Part shown: one piece after another, positions 56,801 to 64,000 of the stretch
How the letters are laid out: every line of letters starts with the position of its first letter
Position numbering within the stretch: position 1 is the stretch's first letter
From: Apostichopus japonicus
Lineage: Eukaryota; Echinodermata; Holothuroidea; Aspidochirotida; Stichopodidae
Length of the DNA: 64,000 nt
Direction: 5' to 3'
Assembly: GCF_037975245.1 (NCBI RefSeq)
Contig: NC_092564.1
Coordinates: 23,818,484-23,882,483, forward strand
Notes under the pieces: generated by a model
Told to the model about the DNA's origin: nothing
Databases searched by the model: none
Seen by the model: only the letters and a program-made list of their open reading frames with translations
Program-made: the position numbers and the translations under genes

Positions 56801-59800
56801 AAAGGGACTCTCATCAAGCCATAGTCATGTGTGTATGTAAGTACATGTATGTGTGCGTTTGTTTTGTATTCTGACTGAGGACTTGAACAAAAGAATTTCA
56901 GGTCCTCGATAGTGATTTCTAAAGAATCACCATGTCCTCGGAAGAATTCTATTGTATGGGGTATTTTTAAGGTTAGGGTACGTGGATTTGAACAATGGAA
57001 AATACAATGGGGTCCGCGGTCTGAATGTAATACAAACATAACATACTCAAAGCATCCAGTATTAAAAGAAAAATTACCCCTCCAACCCCCTTGCACCCCC
57101 CTCCCCTCCCACTTTAAAACATGAAAAAGAAACTACTTAATTCCTGCTCCCAGCCCATTGGCAACAGTTGGGATTTTAAGCCAGCTGAAAATACAAGCTT
57201 TTAAAATAATTACATTTCATGACAGTATGCCTTTAAACATGTTACAGACTTCAGGCATATTTTTTCCTGATTTTATTTTCATTCAATTTACTTTCACTTC
57301 CTATAGTCATACTTCATACGAAACATAAAGATACAAAGAAGTGGTCAGGATGTTCCTAGGTTCCAGCATTTGCTTGAAAGTTTCATATAAGTTCAGTGAC
57401 ATGGCATTGAGTCAGAAGGTAATAAACCAGTCAGGGCAAAGTTTTAATGGTCTTCCGAGACGACCACATTTCTGTTCGGACAACCAAAATTAGTTTAGGG
57501 GATCGTCTGGCGGACGACTAGTTAGTTACATCAAATTCAGATTGCGCTGTAACTTAATTCCTCCAAATTGGGTAAAATTATTAAATTTGTATCACGGTTC
57601 ACCCATCATCATTTTGGTAGTACTGAAAGGAAAAATAGTGTTAGACCTATGAATATGATCGCCCTCCCCCCCAAAGGGGAGTTTTACTGGCACAAAAAGC
57701 TACACATCTCTCCTATAGTGAACATAATTGGTCATTCTGTAACATTTTTTCAGACAACCAAAACAAGTCCTGGTTTAAGGCAGGCACAACCAAAACAAGA
57801 AACAAACAAATCCTTAAAAATTTTGCCCTGCTAATGGGACTACTGTATGGTCAAATATGTATATGAACAAAGTTTAAAGTGTATACCTATACGTTTCCAT
57901 AGATCCTGATGATATCAAGTTATTTATATCTTCAACACTTATAGCTATGGTACATTTGTCTCAGCTCTTTGAAAGGACATCACACAATACACAGTAAGAA
58001 CACCATCATTTGAAAGGACATCACACAATACACAGTAAAAACACCATCACTGACATACTGTACGGTATCATGTACAGGAAAACTGCTCAATGTCTGTAAG
58101 TTGATGTCAGCTCATTCCATACTTGTGATATACTCAGACTGAGTGAAACGATTTGGAGAAAAGGTGAAAAGGAAAGTGATAGTCTCGTCAGCTCTTTTGA
58201 AAGAGAAATTTAATTCTAAAAGAGAGATGTTTTAGCAGTGATACTGTTTTCTTTTCTTTTTTTTTACGAGCATAGCTTTGACAAGGATAACAAGGAATCC
58301 AAAATAAAATAGCTACTTATGAACTGTAGGAACCGATAAATATTTCGCTGATAGAATTTAGACATTTTCAGCTGAATTGCCCTGATGGCATCCATTCTTT
58401 GCAATACAATCTGTTATCAGGATGTGGTTTTTCGCCTACAGTTTTCAGGAAATTTTCAGGAAATTTGCAAAGCGATTAACTTGAATCACTCCAGAATATC
58501 CTTTTAATATATATACAGTAATAGTGATTAATTTATTAGCAGGATTCAAGTTACTGTAACCACAATGATCACATTCTAACAGTACTATTCAATTACAATA
58601 TTATGCATACATGAAAAATACAGGAATTAATTAAGTGTCAATGTTTTGTGCAGCAGTTTGTCACTTATGACATACTGTAGTTCATGTGTAGCTTAGTACT
58701 ATACATCTTTGGATATTTATAGCAATTTGATAATTTTGCATGGTATTTTGTGATGGATACCGGATAAATTATACCCTGGAATATTACACACACACATATA
58801 TATATGGGCTGCTCATAATGGTGTAGAGATCTCACTACACAGCTTTATCTTTGTCACTGAAAGATAAAGTGTAGGCTCAGTTTTTTGTTACTGCTTTCAT
58901 CACAGTAGGCAGGTGACTGCCTACAGAAGTGCAACAATGCACCAGTGTACATGCATTGTGCCGTATCCGCAGGCAACGAAGCCTGTTGTCTTCTCCACTG
59001 TTCCACGCATACCATGTCTCAGCTCCCTGGTCGATGTTGAAGTTCTTCATGAACCAGCGCCATTCTTACAGTGGTCACACTCGTTGAACCAACATTCCCT
59101 TGTTGGATTTTGGCAGAGAAGCTTGGCGGGTAGGTCATGGGAGTATGCAGGAAGTTCTGGAGAAGCATCGTGTAAACTATTTATAGCATACATAAAGTTC
59201 TCATGATATCTTCACGTACATACGTTATGTTGTAGCTTGTTGCTTAACAGGACATGTTTTGGACGCAATTCGGCAAATTTGCTCTTGCCGACCTTGATGT
59301 TGGGATAGTCCTCCTGGAATAGGGCGAAAGTTTCCATGATGGATGACGTCAAATGTCTCATTTGCTTCTTTATTTGGCCCCCTTCTTTTGGCCAGATGTT
59401 GACCACATCCTTCCTGTCTGGCGTCTGCCGACTGATGTCATCTCGCTGATAAAACTGCTGGATAACTTCAACAGTTTCATCGCTGAGACCTCTCGGGTTA
59501 GTGGTTGGTGGCGTAGCAGCAGTTGTTGTGGTCGATGGGTGAATGTCGTCGCCTAGCTCAGACCTGCAGAGATTACGACAAACAGTTTTCCGGCGATGTG
59601 GTGTTTCGGGCAATCTGTCGCGTACTCTTGCTGTTGCTTTTGCGTATGCTTGTGCACTGCTGAAAGGCAACTTCTTCATGGCCTCCTTCGTCTTCCTCCT
59701 CTCCCGGTAGGCTGCAACTCGTCGTCTAGTGGCCACCCTCCTAGCTTCTTGCTGAATCTTCTTCATGGTTGATGAGAGAGTATTCTCCAGGTGTTTCTGT

Positions 59801-61769
59801 TTTGCTCGCGATTTTTGAGCCTCATTTCTGTGCCGTTCTCTGAAATGGTCATACTTTCCACAGGCTTTGAGCTTCTCTTTATATCTCCGCTGTTTCTCTG
59901 CATTTGTGAGAGGCATAATATTAGCATTGATCTGCAGAAAGAAACAATGAATACCCATTCAAGACTTACTGTAGATCAAATAGTGTAGGTCAGTTAGTTA
60001 GTTAGATAAAGTTTAATGACACATAAGCACAATTGTTTTATATAGTGTCTTCAAGGAAATACCCTGGGCCTATTCTGGAAGCAGCTCGATATTCATAAGG
60101 TCCGTTACTCATAAGGTTCAGGGTCGCTCCGCCCTGCTTTTTTTGTTGCTATTTTTACTGTATGAATACTGGATCTTTTCCCGATTATGAAAAATGGACC
60201 CTTTTTGCTATTATGAATATCAAACCTTTTTTCCGATTATGAAAAACGGACCTTTTTTGCTATTATGAATAACAAACCTTTTTTCCGATTATGAATAACG
60301 GACTTTTTTTGCTATTATGAATATCGAACCTTTTTTTCCGATTATGAGTAACAGACCTTTTTTGCATATTATGAATATCGAAACTTTTTTCCGATCATGA
60401 AAAACAGACCTTTTTTTGCTATTATGAATATCGAAACTTTTTCCCGATTATGAATAACGGACCTTATGAACAATGATCCCTTTTTATTATGAATAACGAA
60501 CCTTTTTCCTATTATGGATAAGGAACCTTTTCTTCGAAATAATGCACGTTATGAATAACGAACCATATGAACAATGACCCTTATGACTAATGGTCCTTAT
60601 AGATATCGGGCTGACCCCCCTATTCTACTGCCCCGTACCCGTAGGGGGATCAAATAGTGTAGGAACTGCATAATAGGCCCTATATGGGTACTGAGTATAT
60701 TACATGGTGTAGCATGAATATTTTGCTGAATTGTAATTCCAAACTTTATTTTATGTTCATTGATCCATTCAGCCAACAAATAAAGCCTATAGGCTTAGTT
60801 CAGAAACATTCTATATTGGTATAACCCCCAACTGCTGGGAACTGATAATCAAGAATACAATCATCATCTTTTACTTTAAACCCTGTGCGTAGCCCATCTA
60901 ACACTATTCTTTGAAAATGAGTAATATTACCATATAGGCTTTATGTGTTAGGCTAATGGGCCTAACCATGGAATAAAAGAAATGAATTGATAGTATCAAT
61001 CTCACCCAATTCTGCAATTAGAATTTTCTTCTGCAGGCCCTCTACCCTTGGTTCACCAGCTTTACCCAACTGTCGGTAAATACAAGGTTCTGGGGCGTTT
61101 CCTTAATCAAATGAGATCACAGCTGAATCACAGACTTTTTAAGGGAGCAAAGCAAGGCTGACTGGAAGTGCATTGCATGATGGGTACTTGTGAAATAGTC
61201 TCACTCGTTGTGGAATAATGCCCTCTTTTATTGAGCAATTATTTACAAGACAAAAATATATAGGCATTTCCTACATTGTTTCAGTGTGTTAGCTTGGTTA
61301 CTCAGGTTACACATTGGTTACTCACGTTACACGGTTACTCACATTACAGATTTCAGTGATCTATCACTCACACATGATGGGTCTCTCCTCGTTAGTGATC
61401 TTGTTTCCACCCTTGGGACTATGAGTACTAACAAAATTATGGTTATCAGATTTCCGCTGGATAAAGAAATGTCACATAGAGAAAGTGTTGTTTTTTCGGT
61501 TAATAACGTTACATCAGTGATTGAGGCCTGAAAAATTTGTGTTGTGAAGTTGACATGAAGAAATATTGAATTTTTTTTTCTGTCAGAACACAGTCAACAG
61601 GAGTATCTATCATAACACACAATAAAACTACTAAATACTATCTGATGAGTATTATATAGGATGGAATGGAATGTATGATGCCTTTTCAGGATTATTTTGA
61701 GTTCTCATCCTCCATGATTATCTGAGCCATGTATTCAAAATTTGAGTGTCCCCTCCATCATGGAATTGC

Positions 61770-61824
<55 letters not shown>

Positions 61825-63126
61825 CATACATATACATATACATATATATGGGCTGCTCATAATGGTGTAGAGATCACACAACACAGCTTTAACTTAGTCA
61901 CTGAAAGATAAAGTGTAGGCTCAGTTTCTTGTTACTGCTTTCATCGCAGTAGGCAGGTGACTGCCTACAGAAGTACAACAATGCACTTCTGAACATGCTT
62001 TGTGCCGTATCCGCAGGCAACAAAGCATTTGGCATGCAGCATTTTCTTTGTTCAAACAACCTTTGTTTATCTTTTCTTGGTAATCTTTCTTCTTTTTTGG
62101 GGTTTTGTTTGTTTGGAATAATATCTCCTCTCAGAATATTTCCCCATTGAATAGAATGGTGGTAACCGTAGATAGAAGCAGTCTGTGCATAACTGTAGAT
62201 TCTAAATGGATAGCAAAGTCTTGTGAGTTTATGTAGCGAGATACAGAGGCTAAACCCACAACTTCAACATGTGAGGTTATAAGAGAAAAACAGGTCACAC
62301 ATTGATCATGTATATAATTACACAGTAGAAGATAACTTCAGATGTAATCTATATTTATTGGTTCATAAGATCTAATGTTAATAAACAACAATGGTATTTT
62401 TTATTAATTTTTTTTTTATATGTAAAAGATCTCTTCAGTGACAAAAAAGTTATAAAAGCAACTCATTTTATTTTTACATTTTTGGTCACTGAAATTTCTT
62501 TGCTGTTTCACCTGTCTTGCAAACTCCTTGTCATTGCGATACGTATATACTGTGTCCTGTTTGATGTTATGGTTGTTTGTTATATTGATTCTTGAAGCCG
62601 AGTCAATCCCTGGTGCTAGCTTTTAGATATATTTGATCGCTTTATGAATATTAACGCGTTTGCCACGTGAATAAAGAAATTACTTTATGAATTTTGAAAG
62701 TATACAACTTGTTTTGTGAATTCAAAACCATCTGAAATAGGTATTTACAGTTTTGAAATTCATCATTGATGTAAGTGCAGTATTGATTGATTATTAGTGG
62801 CTTACATGAAGAGAATGAAAGTGAGGGATAGGGGAAGGGTGTGTGTGGGGTGGGGGGCAGAGGTTATGTGATGGCACCATTTGAAACAAGTTTCATGGAA
62901 GTTTTGCCCAGTTCTCACTTCAAAATGTGTGCGTAACTTTTTGCTGTTTTTCTTACTTCTCTCGATTTTCAGCAAGCAGCCAGTATTTTCAAACAACTGA
63001 CCACTACCATCTTCACCGGTGTACAAGTGGTGAAGACCAGTGACTTGACAGCCTCCATGCTGAACGGATTATCAGCTCTAATGTTGGCTCAAGCCCAGGA
63101 GAGTTTCTTTCAAAAAGCTAGACAAG
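47809..63126 (+). CDS. PDCD6IP: ALIX / programmed cell death 6-interacting protein, N-terminal BRO1 domain (partial)
   Basis: Five exons: 47809-48011, 52541-52595, 53002-53071, 54572-54699 and 62973-63126, all in phase with GT-AG borders, giving the first ~203 residues. The start is the first ATG of MAMLAVPLKTTEEVDFMKPL, matching the conserved ALIX N-terminus. BRO1-domain blocks seen: YADQFKQDEFDSKISELNKLR, RYHDQLAALEGKLPIAEGQ, NFKWYDAFEK, NFEKNCVLFNIAALHSHIGA, ALKKAAKCYQ and LSALMLAQAQESFFQKA, the last being the strongest ALIX/BRO1 signature. ALIX links ESCRT-III (CHMP4) to membranes in endosomal sorting, cytokinesis, membrane repair and exosome formation. The V domain and proline-rich tail lie beyond the right edge. 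Introns are large (4.5 and 8.3 kb for introns 1 and 4) and full of mobile elements; the exons themselves look intact. Confidence 0.95.
49071..51513. mobile_element. 2.44-kb inverted-repeat element carrying eight copies of a 16-mer
   Basis: A 19-bp terminal sequence AGGGCAGGTCCAAGCTATT at 49071-49089 recurs exactly inverted at 51495-51513. Inside, TGTGACGTACGGGACA (one or no mismatch) occurs in forward sense at 49095, 49265, 49461, 49477 and 51154, and reversed at 50965, 50984 and 51319, that is, grouped towards both ends. The middle holds a 251-bp triplicate array. There is no transposase ORF. Inverted ends with clustered subterminal repeats are typical of non-autonomous DNA transposons, whose transposase binds such repeats. 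The flanks share only AC, so no clear target-site duplication. It lies in ALIX intron 1. Confidence 0.8.
49737..50500. repeat. Three tandem copies of a ~252-bp unit inside the inverted-repeat element
   Basis: Copies begin at 49737, 49988 and 50241 with AACATCAATTCTTGCTTTGT (first copy slightly changed), continue through GATTCAAGATGCAAAGTTTT and 'gtccacagtaatgccacgta', and end in 'acaaagaaaactctatagac'. Identity looks above about 85 percent. No shared ORF. The array forms the core of the 49071-51513 element. Confidence 0.92.
54700..58796. other. First half of ALIX intron 4
   Basis: No exon seen on either strand. It holds an AAT microsatellite at 54717-54736, a stretch at about 54830-55060 that resembles a degraded dispersed repeat, pyrimidine runs at 55330-55440, G-runs near 55870, and a 43-base direct duplication at about 57969-58050 (gaaaggacatcacacaatac repeated). 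Confidence 0.5.
58797..58985 (+). repeat. ~187-bp direct repeat, copy 1
   Basis: Starts 'tatatatgggctgctcataa' and ends 'ccgtatccgcaggcaacgaa', and is closely matched by 61845-62030 in the same orientation. Both copies follow CA/TA microsatellite sequence. Each contains a perfect 8-bp stem with a 4-base loop (GTAGGCAG-gtga-CTGCCTAC; here about 58905-58924). The decayed ORF at 59047-59931 abuts this copy. Confidence 0.85.
59047..59931 (-). pseudogene. Decayed, probably transposon-derived ORF nested in ALIX intron 4
   Basis: Minus-strand reading starts at Met 59916-59914 (MPLTNAEKQRRYKEKLK), shortly after a good acceptor (AG at 59933-59932). It encodes a very basic N-terminus (Lys/Arg-rich, ERRKTKEAMKK), a Thr/Pro spacer and KFAELRPKHVLLSNKLQHN. 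An in-frame TGA at 59214-59212 follows VCT; the same frame then continues RYHENFMYAINSLHDASPEL and on to CWFNECDHCKNG before a second stop at 59049-59047. A further piece (ETWYAWNSGEDN) follows in another frame. I recall proteins with these N-terminal and 'VCxCxYHEN' blocks as repeated, uncharacterised families in marine animals, which suggests a mobile-element origin; no precise family name can be given. With a stop and a frameshift the copy is probably dead. Confidence 0.65.
60084..60611. mobile_element. 528-bp element: 33-bp TIRs around a ~52-bp minisatellite
   Basis: The left end GCTCGATATTCATAAGGTCC at 60084 and the inverted right end at 60579-60611 match at about 27 of 33 positions. Between them are six to seven tandem ~52-base units of the form 'ttttccgattatgaaaaacg' plus 'gaccttttttgctattatga', decaying towards the right. 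The unit itself repeats the word 'attatgaa(t/a)a' twice. No ORF. It lies upstream (in minus sense) of the decayed ORF at 59047-59931, in ALIX intron 4. Confidence 0.8.
61772..61831. repeat. (TA)n microsatellite before direct-repeat copy 2
   Basis: TA run of about 40 bases with one T interruption, then TA/CA-mixed sequence up to 61845, where the second copy of the 187-bp direct repeat begins. Copy 1 has a similar but shorter CA/TA run in front, so the microsatellite probably belongs to the repeat. Confidence 0.95.
61845..62030 (+). repeat. ~187-bp direct repeat, copy 2
   Basis: Matches 58797-58985 in the same orientation with about a dozen or so substitutions, from 'tatatgggctgctcataatg' to 'ccgtatccgcaggcaaca'. 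The 8-bp hairpin stem (GTAGGCAG/CTGCCTAC) is fully kept. It is 3.05 kb from copy 1, and the decayed ORF and the 528-bp element lie between the two. Confidence 0.85.
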
Positions 63127-64000
63127 GTATAACATTATAAAAAAGTCACTCCTAATTCGTCTTTCTTCATTTGATTTGATTTGGTTGTTTCGCAGCAGAC
63201 GAGCTGTGTCTTAACGGTTAGTTTCTCTCTTTGAGGATTTCTCACCTTATCGGTCAAATGATAGCCATCCACCCTCTTAGATATTTAGTAACTTCATTTG
63301 ATTTCTCTTCCCAGCATGTCACCACCCCTACATGTCCTATACTTATGTTATAAAAGCAAACTGGGAAATGTCACAAATTTTGTCATCTTTTTACAGCAAT
63401 ATTTCAAATGAAAATGGACTAGTGCAGTTAATGAACGTAATTGTTTTGGAATCGTGAAAGAATAAAAAACACTTTATACAAAAAGCATCAAAATCAATTC
63501 CCAAAAAGCTGAGGATTTTGTTGTATATAGCCCTCTATTCATCTCACAAAATTAAGAATTGGTCATTAAAGTTCGGACTTCTACCAGCAATCCGTTTCCC
63601 ACCGTCGCTAACAGAAAACAGTCGTTGTATGCACTGATGAGTTGGTCAGTGTGCGCAGTTCAGTTGATGCGTCTTCCCAACCATAAAAACTAGGTCACAA
63701 CAGCGGAGTCTGGTCAGGTCGTGATTAGGCCCGAGGGCAGTATGTGGTCAGCTTAAATAGCACCTATTGGTCAGTGGGTAGAATCCTGCTCCCTCTCTCA
63801 AAATTTCTTCTATCTCTCGGGAGAGCTTACAGTTTCTTGTGGACTTGTAATGTAGAATAGAAGTTTTTGTGCAGGTCACTTTGCTCTATCTTTCAACATA
63901 TCCGGCTTTCAGATTTACAGTGGTCTGGAATACCCTGGTAAACGCAGATATATAAATATAATTGCGTCAGTTCCTCATTCCGGGCCATACTGTTAGAGTG
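63127..64000. other. Start of ALIX intron 5
   Basis: Follows the donor GTATAA after the exon ending at 63126. No further BRO1 exon is seen before the window ends, and no repeat stands out. Confidence 0.6.

Noticed and set aside
58797-62030. LTR retrotransposon
   Set aside because: The bounding repeats are direct, but they lack clear TG...CA ends, there is no primer-binding site or polypurine tract, and no gag/pol-like sequence lies between them.

Overview
The window is animal nuclear DNA: AT-rich, with short exons in phase, GT-AG introns and many dispersed repeats. It carries five recognisable protein genes, all deuterostome-like. The repeat types (tRNA-derived SINE, Penelope-like hammerhead motif, many small terminal-inverted-repeat elements, frequent 'taggcct' strings) suggest a marine invertebrate, most likely an echinoderm. 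That assignment is an impression from base composition and repeats, not a proof.

Layout, left to right: (1) 1-9409, the 3' end of a DHX30-type RNA helicase on the plus strand (eight exons found, start lies off the left edge), with a 1.7-kb transposon and a SINE in its introns. (2) 9410-14636, tail-to-tail gap with tandem repeats. (3) 14637-22503, a doublecortin-like kinase (DCLK) on the minus strand: two DCX domains and a kinase in four exons, one of them 2.5 kb. (4) 22504-29804, non-coding, with an 8-bp-TSD hAT-like element. (5) 29805-36513, a complete ten-exon cholinesterase-like gene on the minus strand with a signal peptide and a vertebrate-AChE-like tetramerisation tail. (6) 39374-43182, a complete six-exon NTAQ1 (protein N-terminal glutamine amidohydrolase) gene on the minus strand. 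(7) 47809 to beyond 63126, the first five exons of ALIX/PDCD6IP (BRO1 domain) on the plus strand, with large introns holding several unusual mobile elements and a decayed transposon-like ORF on the opposite strand.

The five genes have unrelated cell roles (RNA helicase, microtubule-associated kinase, secreted esterase-like protein, N-degron enzyme, ESCRT adaptor). No operon-like or pathway grouping is visible. I did not find a new multi-gene system. The most unusual material is: the cholinesterase-like protein that keeps catalytic triad and tetramer tail but lacks the aromatic choline-binding gorge; the DCLK mega-exon with a ~510-residue acidic/basic linker; a 2.44-kb inverted-repeat element carrying eight copies of a 16-mer; and a 528-bp element whose 33-bp terminal inverted repeats enclose a ~52-bp minisatellite.

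Exon boundaries were read by hand from splice sites, phase and family similarity. All family assignments are from memory of the protein families, not from a search.
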